This document shows, piece after piece, positions 1 through 9,359 of a DNA stretch of 64,000 nt. Source of the stretch: Solirubrobacter taibaiensis (GTDB lineage Bacteria > Actinomycetota > Thermoleophilia > Solirubrobacterales > Solirubrobacteraceae); NCBI GenBank assembly GCA_027587225.1, contig JAPDDQ010000038.1, forward strand, positions 1 to 64,000. The letters run 5' to 3'. The first letter of the stretch is position 1. The number at the start of each line of letters is the position of its first letter. Below the pieces are notes generated by a model. It saw only the letters and a program-made list of their open reading frames with translations, was not told the origin of the DNA and made no database searches. Position numbers and translations under genes: made by a program.

Positions 1-881
1 GGCGCGTTGGGCGCGGGGCGCTTGCGCGGGGTCGCGGCGGCGGCACCACTCGCGGCGCGCGGCGGCGCGGGGCGCAACGGCTTGGCGGGCAGCGGCTCGA
101 ACTCCTCTTCCTCGTCGAACACGTCGTGCTCGGCGGTGGCCGTGGTGCCGCGGCGGCTGGCGACGATCTCGGGTTCGCCGGCGTGCGGGTCGCCGAGCGG
201 GGCCTCGTGCTCCTCGGTGTGGAACGACGGCGTGTACTCGACCGTCGGCTGGTGGAGATGCTCGCTGGGCGGCGTGTCGCGGCGCGCGGCCTCCGAGGCC
301 GGCTCCAGCCGCGGCCCGGCGGGCTGCTCGCGCGGCGCGTCCTCGGCCGGCGTCTCGACCTGCGGTTCTTCGCGCGGCGTCTCGACGCGGGGCTCTTCGC
401 GCGGGGTCTCAACCGGCGGTTCCTCGCGCGGCGCTTCGACCTGGGGCTCTTCGCGCGGCGCTTCAACCGGCGGTTCCTCGCGCGGCGCTTCAACGCGGGG
501 CTCCTCGCGCGGCGCTTCAACCCGCGGTTCCTCGCGCGGCGCTTCAACCCGCGGCGCTTCAAGGCGGGGTTCCTCGCGCGGCGCTTCGACGCGGGGTTCC
601 TCGCGCGGCGCTTCGACGCGGGGCTCCTCGCGCGGCGCTTCGACGCGGGGTGCCTCGACCGGCGGCGGCTCCGGCTCGAAGACGGGCGGCGGTGCCGGCT
701 CCTCGATCGGTTCCGGCTGGCGCTCCACCGGGCGGGGCGCGCGGGGCTCGACGTCCGGCGGGCGGACGGTGTCCTCGAAGGCCTCAGGCGGCAGGGGCTG
801 ACCCGCGCGACGGGCGGCGCGTTCAGCCGCGGCGCGAGCGCGGTCCTCTGGGCTGCGGGTTTCCGAGCGCTTGCCGAACAA
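1..881 (-). CDS. Pro/Glu-repeat protein, N-terminal part (cut by window edge; possibly MltG)
   Basis: The minus frame stays open from a stop just above position 947 to the window edge. It begins with a basic stretch (RSPEDRARAAAERAARRAG), then about eleven 9-residue repeats of the type VEAPREEPR, then an acidic DEEEEFEPLP segment and an Ala/Pro/Arg-rich stretch. Nothing enzymatic is reached before the edge. In many actinobacteria alaS-ruvX is followed by mltG, an endolytic transglycosylase that often has a long disordered cytosolic N-terminus before its membrane helix, so MltG is the best contextual guess, not a sequence identification. The start is unclear: I use TTG at 881, but CTG at 947 is also in frame and neither has a clear ribosome site. 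The overlapping plus-strand reading is Ser/Gly/Arg-biased and is taken as a shadow. Confidence 0.5.
   Translation of the reverse strand, partial: MFGKRSETRSPEDRARAAAERAARRAGQPLPPEAFEDTVRPPDVEPRAPRPVERQPEPIEEPAPPPVFEPEPPPVEAPRVEAPREEPRVEAPREEPRVEAPREEPRLEAPRVEAPREEPRVEAPREEPRVEAPREEPPVEAPREEPQVEAPREEPPVETPREEPRVETPREEPQVETPAEDAPREQPAGPRLEPASEAARRDTPPSEHLHQPTVEYTPSFHTEEHEAPLGDPHAGEPEIVASRRGTTATAEHDVFDEEEEFEPLPAKPLRPAPPRAASGAAAATPRKRPAPNA
327..659 (-). repeat. 27-bp tandem repeat array encoding VEAPREEPR
   Basis: About eleven imperfect 27-bp units sit in frame and encode V-E-(A/T)-P-R-E-E-P-(R/P/Q). One unit is shortened to LEAPR. Charged Pro/Glu arrays like this usually form extended, disordered spacers. 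Confidence 0.85.
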
Positions 882-978
882 CGTACGAAAGGGGTAGTGA
901 CCCTGGCTCCGGGGGGATTCCCGGCTCTCCTCAGGGGCAGCGACCAGTGGGCAATGCTAGCGCCCCCTGCCGACGGAG

Positions 979-3900
979 TTACGCCGTGACGCGGTCTTCG
1001 GCCTCGAGCACGAGGTGTGACGGGGCGCCGTCGTCGCCCGTGGCGAGCGTCAGCGTTCCGACAACCGGGACCATCAGACCCTGGCCGTGCATGTACGTGC
1101 TCGTGACCTCGACGTGCTGCAGTTCGCCCACGCCGAGCCTGCGCAGCTGCTCGAGCTGGTCCTTGTAGTCCTTGCGGTCGTGCGGCGACGGCCACGCGGC
1201 CTTCATGAACTCGTGCTCCTTGTAGCCCACGAGCTTCGTGAACGCCGGGTTGAGCTCCTTGAACTTGCCGTTGAGGGCGAGGATCGCCATCGGCGCGTGC
1301 GCGTCGTCGAAGCCGTGACGTTCCTCACGCTTGACCGGCTCGACGCGCGGAGCGGTGAGCGTGGGTGTGGTGGGCTGCGGCCGGCGCGTCTGCGCGTTGC
1401 GCTGCGCCGCCAGGCCGAGGATCTGCTGGAAGACCTCCGTGACGCGCTCGGTCGAGCCGTCGTGGAGCGCGGCCTTGCGCGCCTGCTCGGCCTCGCGACG
1501 CGCCATCACGGCCGCCTGACCGGCCGAGCTCAGGCCCGCCTTGAGCTCTTCGAGGCTCTTGAGCGCGTACTGCAGCTCGGACTGCATCGCCTCGACCCGG
1601 TCATCGCCGCGCTTGGTCTCCTCGCGGAGGGTGACGAGCTCCACGCGCAGGGCGTCGAGCCCGTCGCGAACGCCGCCGATCTCGTGCTTGAGCGCGACGC
1701 CGGTGTCGACGACGGTCCCGCCGAGCCGGTCGACCTGGTGGCCGACCGTGTCGAGTTCCCCACGCAGCGCCGCGGCGCGTTGATCGATCGCGCTGAGCCG
1801 CGAGTCGAGCCCGTCGGTCGCCGCTCGTGCGGCGGACGCGTCGCTGCGCGCGCTCGTGACGTGGTCGCTCAGGAGCGCCGTGCGAGCGCTGTGCGCCTCC
1901 ACGTCGCGGCGGGTGGCGGCGACTTCCTCGGCCGCGCGCGCCGCGTCCTCACGAGCCGCGTTCGCGGCCTCGCCGGCGACGACGGCGGCCTGACGCGCAC
2001 CGAGCGCCTCCTGCTCAGCCGCGACGACCTGTGCGCTGATCGCGCGCACGTCGGCCAGCACGGAGCCGGCGCCGCGATCGACCTGCGCGATCCGCTCCAA
2101 CGCCTCATCGACCCGACGCCGCAGACCGCCGACCTCACCGAGTCGCTCGCGCAGCGCGTCGACCTCGTCGCGCCCGGCGAGCGTGGCCAGATCCTCGTTG
2201 CGAGCAAGCCCGTCGAGCTGCGCGCGCAGTGCCGCCAGCTCATCGCCGCCGTCCCGCGCGGCAAGGCCGTCGAGCCGCTCGTGCAGCGCGGCGACTTCGT
2301 CGCGCCCGGCGAGGCCCGCGAGCTCGTCGCGTGCCGCGAGGCCGTCGAGTCGCTCGCGCAGGGCGGCCAGCTCGTCCCGGGCTGCGAGCCCGTCGAGTCG
2401 CTCGCGCAGGGCGGCCAGCTCGTCGCGCGCGGCGAGGCCATCGAGCTGCTCGCGCAGTGCGGCCACCTCGTCACGCCCGGCGAGGCCTGCGAGCTCGTCC
2501 CGCGCGGCGAAGCCGTCGAGCCGGTCCTGCAGCGCGGCCACTTCGTCGCGCCCCGCGAGACCGGCGAGCTCGTCGCGCGCCGCGAGGCCGTCGAGCCGGT
2601 CCCGCAGCGCGGCGAGCTCATCGCGCGCGGCGAGGCCGTCGAGCCGGTCCCGCAGGGCGGCGAACTCGTCGCGCGCGGCGAGGCCGTCGAGGCGGTCCCG
2701 CAGGGCTGCCACTTCGTCGCGCCCGGCGAGCCCCGCAAGTTCGTCCCGCGCGGCGACGCCGTCGAGCCGCTCACGCAGACCGGCGAGCTCGTCCCGCCCG
2801 GCGAGGCCATCGAGGCGATCGCGCAGCGCGGCCACTTCGTCGCGCCCGGCGAGCCCCGCAAGTTCGTCCCGCGCCGCGAGGCCATCGAGGCGCTCCCGCA
2901 GACCGGCGAGCTCGTTCCGCCCGGCGAGGCCATGGAGCTGGTCGCGCAGTGCGGCGAGCTCGTCATGCGCCGCGAGGCCGTCGAGCCGCTCGCGCAACGC
3001 GGCGACCTCGTCGCGACCGGCAACGCCGTCGCGCAGCGCGGAGAACTCGTCGTGGCCGACGAGGCCGTCACGGAGCGCCGCGAGTTCGTCCCGCGCCGCG
3101 AGGCCTTCGAGGCGCTCGCGCAGCGCCGCGAGCTCGTCGCGGCCGGCGACGCCGTCGCGCAGGGCGGCGAGCTCGTCGCGGCCAACCAGGCCGGCGAGGT
3201 CCTCGTGGCGGGCGAGGGCGTCGAGCTCCTCGCGGGTGACCAAGCCCGCGAGCTCGTGACGGCCCGGCAGCTGATCGACGCGCTCGCCGAGGGCGGCAAC
3301 GTCGTCGGCGCGGGCGAGGAAGTCAATTGCGCCGGTGCGCTCGGCGAGATCATCGACGCGGGCGCGGAGCTCACCGAGCTCGCGGTCGTCGCCGAGCGCG
3401 GCGAGACGGGCGTGCAGCGCGGCGATCTCGCGCTGCGTCTCCCCCACGAGCGTCTGCACGCGGCTCTCGACCGCGGCCTGCTCCGGCGCCTGGCCCGTGG
3501 CCGCGCCGAGCTGCGCGCGCAGCTGCTCGAGCTCGCCGGCGAGACCGTCCTGGCGATGGCGCAGCGCGACGACATCCGCCGCGGCGCTCTCTTGGCGCTG
3601 CACGGCGTCGCGCAGCGCGGCGACCTCGTTCGCAGCCGCCGCCTGGCGCTCGCCGAGCTGGCGCAGCGCCTCAGGGTCGCCGGCCCGAGCGGCAAGGTCC
3701 GACGTCGCCGCGGCGTGCGCGGACACGATGTCGCGCAGCACGGCGACTTCGCCGGCCGCGGCCTCGTGACGGGCGACCGCCGCGCGCAGCGCGTCGAAGC
3801 CACGGACCGTGTCGCGCAGGGCGGGAAGATCGGCGCTCGCGGCCTCGTGGCGCGCGATCGCGTCACGCAGCGCGGGAAGCTCGCTCGTGGCCTCGCGCAG

Positions 3901-6297
3901 GGCGTCGTCGTGGCGCGCCACGGCGTCGCGCAGGGCGGGAAGGTCAGCGGCGGCGGCGCGCATCGCGCCAAGGTCCGCGGTCGCGGCCTCGTGACGCGCG
4001 ACGGCATCGCGCAGCGCCGGAAGATCAGCGGCCGCCTCATGCAGCGCGGACAAGTCCGCGGTCGCGGCCTCGTGGCGCCCGACAGCGTCGCGCAGTGCCG
4101 GAAGGTCGGCGGTCGCGTCACGCAGCGCGGACAGGTCGGCGGTCGCGGCCTCGTGGCGCGCGACGGCGTCGCGCAGTGCCGGAAGGTCGGCGGCGGCGTC
4201 ACGCAGCGCGGACAGGTCCGCGGTCGCGGCCTCGTGGCGCGCGACGGCGTCGCGCAGTGCCGGAAGGTCGGCGGCGGCGTCACGCAGCGCGGACAGGTCC
4301 GCGGTCGCGGCCTCGTGGCGCGCGACGGCGTCGCGCAGTGCCGGAAGGTCGGCGGCGGCGTCACGCAGCGCGGACAGGTCCGCGGTCGCGGCCTCGTGGC
4401 GCGCGACGGCGTCGCGCAGTGCCGGAAGGTCGGCGGCGGCGTCACGCAGCGCGGACACGTCCGCAGTCGCGGCCTCGTGACGCGCGACCGCATCGCGCAA
4501 GGTGGCGACGTCGCCGGCCGCGGCCTCATGACGCGCGACCGCGTCGCGCAGCGCGGGAAGGTCGGCGGCGGCTTCGCGCAGGGCGGCGAGGTCGTCGCCC
4601 GCCGCCTCGTGACGCGCGACGGCGTCGCGCAGCGCGGGGAGGTCGCTCGCGGCCTCGCGCAACGCGGCAAGCTCGGCACCGGCCGCTTCGTGGCGGGCGA
4701 CCGTCTCACGCAGCCCGTCAAGGTCGGCGGTCGCGGCCTCGTGACGCGCGACCGTCTCGCGCAGCGCGGCGACCTCGTTCGCGGTCTGGACCTGGAAGTC
4801 GGGGAGTGCGGCGAGGGCGGCGCGGATCGAATGGAGGTCCGACGGCGCGGCGGCCCGCAGCGCCTCGACGGCCCCCTCGTTGTCCGCGACGGCCTGGCGC
4901 AGGCCGGCGAGGTCGACGCCCAGAGACTGGCGCAGCTCGGCGAGTTGGTCGGCGGTAGCGAGGTCGGCGACGCGGGCGCGCAGCGCCTCGGTCGACGCGG
5001 CCAGCGCCTCCACGCGGTCGTCGGACGCCGAAGCGCGGAGCTGCTCACGGACGGCGTCGGCGCCGCGCTGGACCTGCTCGACCCGCTCCAACGCACCCGC
5101 GAGCTCGGCGCGCGCGGCGCTCCGCTCCCGCTCGCGGTCGCGTTCCAGCCGCTCCAGCGTCGCGGCGAGCTCGGAACGGATCGCGTGCGCGGCCTCCTCG
5201 TGCTCGGCGCGCACCTCCTCCAGCTGCGCGGCCACGTCCGACCCGCCGCCGACACGAGACAGCGCTTCAACGGCGCGCGCTTCAGCGGCCGCGATCTCCG
5301 ACGCCAGCCGCGCGTCGGCCGCGGCGCCCTCGCGCTCCAGGCCGTCCAGCCGGGCCGAAACCCGCGCGGCGGCGGCCTCCGAGGCGGCCAGCACGTCGGC
5401 GTCGGCCCGTTCCAGCCGCGCCAGCCGGCGCTCGGCCTCGTGGCGATCGAGCTCGCTCGGCGCGCCGGCCACGGCCCGCTGCACCTCGCCGCGCAACGTC
5501 TCAGCATCCCGCGCGGACTCCCGCCGCGCCTCATCCAGCTGGGCAGGCAGCCCGCCGGCGACGCGCTCGAGCTCGTCGATGCGCTCCATCGCGCTCAGCA
5601 GGCGTGCGACCACCGCGGCGGCGTCGTCAAGGTCGTTCAGACCGCCCTGGATGCCCGGGTCGGTGTTGGTCAGGCGCTCCTCGGCCTCGGCGTCGGCCAG
5701 TGCGCGCTCGGCTTCGCGGCGCGCGAGCTCGGACTCCACCCACGGCGTCGCGGCCAGCGGCTTGAAGACGACCAGGGTGCCGGCGGTGCGTCCCTCCCAC
5801 GGCTGCGCGACCGGCTCCAAAGCCGTCTTGAGCGCCCGAACCACCACGGGGTGCTGCTGACGCATCCGCAGCAGCATCAAGTTCAGTGGCAGCTCGAAGG
5901 ACAGGTCCTCCAAGAACAGGGAGAAGTCGAAGCCCTCGTCGAGCTTGACCGGGACGAAGACCGCCTCCAGCGGGAACGTCTCGCCGTCCGAGCGACGGCC
6001 CGTGACCGTCACGGAGCCCGGCACGCGCGGGGACTCGCCCGCGTCGAGGAACCCGCGCCACGCCTGCGCTTCCGGCGACAGCGCGCCGGCGATCAGCGTC
6101 TCGAAGAACCCCTGCCCGAGAATCTCCTCGCTCGGCTGCGCGAACAGCAGCTCGGCGGGCTCGGACCATTTGGAGACCGACCCCTGCCCGTCGGTGAGCA
6201 CGAAGAAGCCGTTGATGACCTGCCGGAGCAATGTGTCCAGCGGGTCAGCCAGCTCGGCGAGCACCTCGTCCGCGGTTGTCGACTCCAGGGGGTTCAT
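979..6297 (-). CDS. Giant PAS - coiled-coil repeats - PAS protein (1772 aa)
   Basis: The N-terminus (about residues 20-135) reads as a PAS domain (NGFFVLTDGQGSVSKWSEPA, then EILGQGFF). The C-terminus (about 1660-1772) is a second PAS (MAILALNGKFKELNPAF). Between them lie roughly 1500 residues of Ala/Leu/Arg/Glu-rich coiled coil. Two repeat families are visible: a 27-residue unit around ADLPALRDAVARHEAA (about residues 500-870) and 16- or 25-residue units around LDGLAARDELAALRDR (about 1020-1375). No signal peptide, membrane helix or catalytic domain is seen, so a cytosolic scaffold with a sensory domain at each end is inferred. It lies 33 bp after ruvX in the alaS-ruvX direction. The complementary strand is also open for over 5 kb, but only this frame gives recognisable PAS domains. 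Function unknown. Confidence 0.85.
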   Translation of the reverse strand: MNPLESTTADEVLAELADPLDTLLRQVINGFFVLTDGQGSVSKWSEPAELLFAQPSEEILGQGFFETLIAGALSPEAQAWRGFLDAGESPRVPGSVTVTGRRSDGETFPLEAVFVPVKLDEGFDFSLFLEDLSFELPLNLMLLRMRQQHPVVVRALKTALEPVAQPWEGRTAGTLVVFKPLAATPWVESELARREAERALADAEAEERLTNTDPGIQGGLNDLDDAAAVVARLLSAMERIDELERVAGGLPAQLDEARRESARDAETLRGEVQRAVAGAPSELDRHEAERRLARLERADADVLAASEAAAARVSARLDGLEREGAAADARLASEIAAAEARAVEALSRVGGGSDVAAQLEEVRAEHEEAAHAIRSELAATLERLERDRERERSAARAELAGALERVEQVQRGADAVREQLRASASDDRVEALAASTEALRARVADLATADQLAELRQSLGVDLAGLRQAVADNEGAVEALRAAAPSDLHSIRAALAALPDFQVQTANEVAALRETVARHEAATADLDGLRETVARHEAAGAELAALREAASDLPALRDAVARHEAAGDDLAALREAAADLPALRDAVARHEAAAGDVATLRDAVARHEAATADVSALRDAAADLPALRDAVARHEAATADLSALRDAAADLPALRDAVARHEAATADLSALRDAAADLPALRDAVARHEAATADLSALRDAAADLPALRDAVARHEAATADLSALRDATADLPALRDAVGRHEAATADLSALHEAAADLPALRDAVARHEAATADLGAMRAAAADLPALRDAVARHDDALREATSELPALRDAIARHEAASADLPALRDTVRGFDALRAAVARHEAAAGEVAVLRDIVSAHAAATSDLAARAGDPEALRQLGERQAAAANEVAALRDAVQRQESAAADVVALRHRQDGLAGELEQLRAQLGAATGQAPEQAAVESRVQTLVGETQREIAALHARLAALGDDRELGELRARVDDLAERTGAIDFLARADDVAALGERVDQLPGRHELAGLVTREELDALARHEDLAGLVGRDELAALRDGVAGRDELAALRERLEGLAARDELAALRDGLVGHDEFSALRDGVAGRDEVAALRERLDGLAAHDELAALRDQLHGLAGRNELAGLRERLDGLAARDELAGLAGRDEVAALRDRLDGLAGRDELAGLRERLDGVAARDELAGLAGRDEVAALRDRLDGLAARDEFAALRDRLDGLAARDELAALRDRLDGLAARDELAGLAGRDEVAALQDRLDGFAARDELAGLAGRDEVAALREQLDGLAARDELAALRERLDGLAARDELAALRERLDGLAARDELAGLAGRDEVAALHERLDGLAARDGGDELAALRAQLDGLARNEDLATLAGRDEVDALRERLGEVGGLRRRVDEALERIAQVDRGAGSVLADVRAISAQVVAAEQEALGARQAAVVAGEAANAAREDAARAAEEVAATRRDVEAHSARTALLSDHVTSARSDASAARAATDGLDSRLSAIDQRAAALRGELDTVGHQVDRLGGTVVDTGVALKHEIGGVRDGLDALRVELVTLREETKRGDDRVEAMQSELQYALKSLEELKAGLSSAGQAAVMARREAEQARKAALHDGSTERVTEVFQQILGLAAQRNAQTRRPQPTTPTLTAPRVEPVKREERHGFDDAHAPMAILALNGKFKELNPAFTKLVGYKEHEFMKAAWPSPHDRKDYKDQLEQLRRLGVGELQHVEVTSTYMHGQGLMVPVVGTLTLATGDDGAPSHLVLEAEDRVTA
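2175..3245 (-). repeat. 16/25-codon repeats encoding LDGLAARDELAALRD
   Basis: In-frame 48-bp and 75-bp units alternate, encoding (E/D)RLDGLAARDELAALR and RLDGLAARDELAGLAGRDEVAAL. The pattern is irregular, unlike the tight 81-bp array in the same gene, which suggests an older expansion or several rounds of it. Confidence 0.7.
4060..4484 (-). repeat. 81-bp tandem repeats inside the PAS coiled-coil gene
   Basis: Units begin at 4060, 4141, 4222, 4303 and 4384. The copies at 4141, 4222 and 4303 read as identical over 81 bp, the one at 4384 differs by one base, and the one at 4060 by a few. Each encodes 27 residues, so the frame is kept. Identity at synonymous sites indicates recent expansion. Confidence 0.92.
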
Positions 6298-6330
6298 CCC
6301 TATGGGTCATCGGCACGAGGGTCCGTCTCC

Positions 6331-6720
6331 TTATGGGGTCGGGCCCCTAGCGAGCCACTCTTCGAGCAGCACGGCAGCGGCGCGGGAGTCCAGAGAGGCG
6401 CTTCCGCCCGCCTGCAGAGCCAAAGACGTCGTGAACCGTTCGTCGTAGAGCTCGACAGGAATCTGTATCGATCGAGACAACCGCTCGGCGAACTCGCGCA
6501 CCTCGATCGTCTGCGCTGAATCTCCCCCGCGCAGCGAGACGGGCAGCCCGACGACGACCCGTTCCGCTTCAAGCGCGGCGATCCGCGCCCGCAAGGACGC
6601 GAACCCCTTCTTCGAACTCGGACGGAGCACCGGCTCGAGCGGCGTCGCGAGCGTCCCCGTGGGGTCACTCACCGCGACGCCGCAGCGGGCCGAGCCGTAA
6701 TCAAGCGCCAGAACCCGCAA
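6331..6720 (-). CDS. ruvX: Putative pre-16S rRNA nuclease YqgF/RuvX
   Basis: The protein (129 aa) begins at TTG 6720 as LRVLALDYGSARCGVAVSD, the conserved RNase H-like first strand with the metal-binding Asp. It continues with VVVGLPVSL, ELYDERFTT and the C-terminal DSRAAAVLLEEWL helix carrying the last acidic residue. The family is implicated in 5' maturation of 16S rRNA. The start lies 20 bp inside the 3' end of alaS, which implies translational coupling. Longer upstream in-frame sequence is alaS read out of frame. Length is slightly short for the family (about 135-150). Confidence 0.9.
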   Translation of the reverse strand: MRVLALDYGSARCGVAVSDPTGTLATPLEPVLRPSSKKGFASLRARIAALEAERVVVGLPVSLRGGDSAQTIEVREFAERLSRSIQIPVELYDERFTTSLALQAGGSASLDSRAAAVLLEEWLARGPTP

Positions 6721-9340
6721 GCGCGCGTTCGATCTCGGCCCGCGCCGCCACCAGGGCGTCCGGCAGCTTGGACGGGTCCTTGCCGCCGGCCTGCGCCATG
6801 TTGTCGCGTCCGCCGCCGCCACCGCCGACGACCGCCGCCGCGATCTTGATCACCGCACCGGCCTTCACGCCCAGCGCCACGGCACCCGGGGTCGCGGACA
6901 CGAGCAGCGAGGCGCGGCCTTCGCCGGGCGCGCCCAGGACCACCACGGCCGGGTCGCCCAACTGCCCGCGCAGCTTGTCGGCCAGGTCCGGCAGCGCCTT
7001 CGGGTTCGGCACGTCACGGATCTCGAACACAGCCTTCACGCCGCCGATCTCCACGACCTCGCCGACCGACGTGTCCGCCGCGCCCGCGCCCTTCTCGAGC
7101 GCCTTCTCGGCCTCGCGGCGCTTGGCGACCGCCGTCGCGGCGGCCTCCGCGACCGCATCCGGCGAGGTGCGCAGCGCCACCGAGGCCGCGGTCAGCTCGC
7201 GATCGTGCCGGCGCAGCAACTCGACGCCCAGCGGGCCGGTGATGGCCTCGATGCGCCGCACGTTCGCGGACGAGGAGGTCTCCTGCGTGAGCTTGAAGAC
7301 GCCGATCTCCGCGGTGGAGCGCACGTGCGTGCCGCCGCACAGCTCGCGCGAGAACCTGCCGTCGCCGACCTCGACCATGCGGACGACGTCGCCGTACTTC
7401 TCGTTGAACAGCGCCATGGCGCCGAGCGACTTCGCCTCGTCCAGCGTCGTCGTCAACGCCCGCACCGGCGAGTTCTCGAGGATCTGCGCGTTCACGCGGT
7501 CCTCGACCCAGGCGCGGTCCTCGGCGGTCAACGGTGCGCCGTGCGTGAAGTCGAAGCGCAGCTTGTCCGGGCCGACGTACGAACCGGCCTGATGCACGTG
7601 CGCGCCGAGGCGTTCACGCAGCGCGGCGTGCAACAGGTGCGTCGCGGTGTGGTTGCACTCGGTCGCGCGCCGGGCGCTGCGATCCACGCGCGCCCACACG
7701 CGCTCGCCGTCGTGCAGCTCACCCGTCAGCGGCTCGAGCACCAGCGCCTGGTCGTCGCCCAGCCGGACCACGTCCACGACCCGTGCGGAGCAGCCGCCGT
7801 CCTCGCACTCGATCACGCCGCCGTCGTGCACCTGGCCGCCGCCGGTGGCGTAGAACGGGGACTCGACCAGCTTCGCGAGCACACGCCCGTCCTCGACCGT
7901 CACCGACGCCACCGCCGTGGCCTGCTCGGTCGTCTCGTAGCCCGTGAACTTCGACGGAGCGCCCGCACCGGATGCGAACACGCGCAGCCGCTCGCGCGCG
8001 TCCTCCCCGCCCTCGCGCCCAGCGCTGGCGCGTGCCCGGGTCCGCTGCTCCTCCATGAGCTCCTCGAACCCCTGCGCGTCCACGCCGACGCCGCGCTCGC
8101 CGGCGAGCTCGAGCGTCAGATCGAACGGGAAGCCGTACGTGTCGTGCAGACGGAACGCCGCCTCCGCGCCGATGCCCTCATCGCCGTCGCGCTTGGCCTC
8201 CTCGATCACGTCCTCGAGCATCTTCATGCCCTGCTCGAGCGTGCGGTTGAAGCTCTCTTCCTCCTGCGCGAGCCACATGTCGACCGTCGAAGCCTGCTCG
8301 AGCAGCTCCGGGTAGGCGGCGCCCATCGTCTCGCGCACGACCTCCGCGTAGCGCGGCAGGAACCCGGGCTCGATGCCGATCCGGCGGCCCTGCACGATCG
8401 CGCGCCGCATCAGGCGGCGCAGCACGTAGCCGCGGTCCTCGTTGGACGGCACGACGCCGTCGGCGATCAGGAACGACATCCCGCGCGTGTGATCGGCCAG
8501 CACGCGCAGCGCGCGGTCGACGCCATCGTCACCCGAGTCGTAGGCCTTGCCGGACAGCTGCTCGCCGAGCGCGATCAGCGGCGTGAACTGGTCCGTCTCG
8601 AAGATCGACGTGACGCCCTGCTGGATCAACGCCATCCGGTTGAGCCCGAGGCCCGTGTCGATGCTCGGCGCCGGCAGCGGCGTCAACGTCCCGACCGGGT
8701 TCTGCTCGAACTGCATGAAGACGAGGTTCCAGTACTCCAGGAAGCGCTCGTTGTCGCCGCCCGGCAGGTCGTCTTCCTTGCCGAACTCCAACCCGCGATC
8801 GAGATAGAGCTCGCTGCACGGACCACAGGGACCGGTCGGGCCGGCCTGCCAGAAGTTCTCCGAGCGCGGGCACAGCACGATCCGCTCACGCGGGACGCCG
8901 ATGGCCAGCCAGATGTCGATCGCGTCCTGGTCCGGGCCGAGGCCGAGCTCCTCGTCGCCCTCGAAGACGGTGACCCAGATGTCATCGAGGTTGAAGCCGA
9001 AGCCCTCCAGCGACAGCTCCCACGCGAACTTCGCCGCGTCTTCCTTGAAGTAGTCGCCGATGCTGAAGTTGCCCAGCATCTCGAAGCAGGTGAGGTGGCG
9101 CGTCGTCAGGCCGACCTGGTCGATGTCCGGCGTGCGGAAGCACTTCTGGCAGGACGTCAGGCGATGGTGCGGCGGCTTCTCTCGACCCTGGAAGTAGGGC
9201 TTGAGCGGGTGCATCCCCGCGGTGGTGAGCAGTACCGACGGATCGTGCTCGGCGGGAACGAGCGACCCGGACGGCAGCCGCTTGTGGTCGCGACTTTCGA
9301 AGAAGCTGAGGAAGCGCTCGCGGATCTCGTCGGAGGTCAT
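6701..9340 (-). CDS. alaS: Alanine--tRNA ligase
   Basis: The 879-aa length is normal for AlaRS. The class II aminoacylation domain is evident near the N-terminus (FLSFFESRDHKRLPSGSLVP, then LTTAGMHPLKPYFQG and FEMLGNFSIGDYFK). The editing domain carries the zinc/editing motifs HTATHLLHAAL and ELCGGTH. The C-Ala domain is marked by GGGGGGRDNMAQAGG. It charges tRNA-Ala and clears mischarged serine or glycine. ATG at 9340 is preceded by TAGACT with 9 nt between, and the promoter is shared back-to-back with the Nudix gene. ruvX overlaps its 3' end. Confidence 0.98.
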   Translation of the reverse strand: MTSDEIRERFLSFFESRDHKRLPSGSLVPAEHDPSVLLTTAGMHPLKPYFQGREKPPHHRLTSCQKCFRTPDIDQVGLTTRHLTCFEMLGNFSIGDYFKEDAAKFAWELSLEGFGFNLDDIWVTVFEGDEELGLGPDQDAIDIWLAIGVPRERIVLCPRSENFWQAGPTGPCGPCSELYLDRGLEFGKEDDLPGGDNERFLEYWNLVFMQFEQNPVGTLTPLPAPSIDTGLGLNRMALIQQGVTSIFETDQFTPLIALGEQLSGKAYDSGDDGVDRALRVLADHTRGMSFLIADGVVPSNEDRGYVLRRLMRRAIVQGRRIGIEPGFLPRYAEVVRETMGAAYPELLEQASTVDMWLAQEEESFNRTLEQGMKMLEDVIEEAKRDGDEGIGAEAAFRLHDTYGFPFDLTLELAGERGVGVDAQGFEELMEEQRTRARASAGREGGEDARERLRVFASGAGAPSKFTGYETTEQATAVASVTVEDGRVLAKLVESPFYATGGGQVHDGGVIECEDGGCSARVVDVVRLGDDQALVLEPLTGELHDGERVWARVDRSARRATECNHTATHLLHAALRERLGAHVHQAGSYVGPDKLRFDFTHGAPLTAEDRAWVEDRVNAQILENSPVRALTTTLDEAKSLGAMALFNEKYGDVVRMVEVGDGRFSRELCGGTHVRSTAEIGVFKLTQETSSSANVRRIEAITGPLGVELLRRHDRELTAASVALRTSPDAVAEAAATAVAKRREAEKALEKGAGAADTSVGEVVEIGGVKAVFEIRDVPNPKALPDLADKLRGQLGDPAVVVLGAPGEGRASLLVSATPGAVALGVKAGAVIKIAAAVVGGGGGGRDNMAQAGGKDPSKLPDALVAARAEIERALAGSGA

Positions 9341-9349
9341 CGGGATCTG

Positions 9350-9359
9350 AGTCTAGGCT
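9350..9359. promoter_or_regulatory. Overlapping divergent -10 boxes (alaS / Nudix)
   Basis: The sequence AGTCTAGGCT contains TAGGCT on the plus strand (9354-9359, 7 nt before the Nudix ATG) and TAGACT on the minus strand (9355-9350, 9 nt before the alaS ATG). Both fit the TAnnnT -10 consensus and share the central TA. No Shine-Dalgarno sequence fits in either gap. Confidence 0.6.

Noticed and set aside
7-989. Plus-strand Ser/Gly/Arg-repeat ORFs at the left edge
   Set aside because: They mirror the 27-bp repeats of the minus-strand Pro/Glu protein. The minus frame has natural N-terminal composition and fits the operon direction.
4060-4484. 81-bp tandem repeats considered as a CRISPR array
   Set aside because: Units are contiguous without variable spacers, lie in frame inside a gene, and encode a regular 27-residue repeat.
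1087-6519. A plus-strand reading open for 1810 codons opposite the PAS coiled-coil gene
   Set aside because: High GC with Ala/Leu/Arg/Glu repeats removes stops on the other strand. Only the minus frame gives PAS domains and regular coiled-coil repeats.
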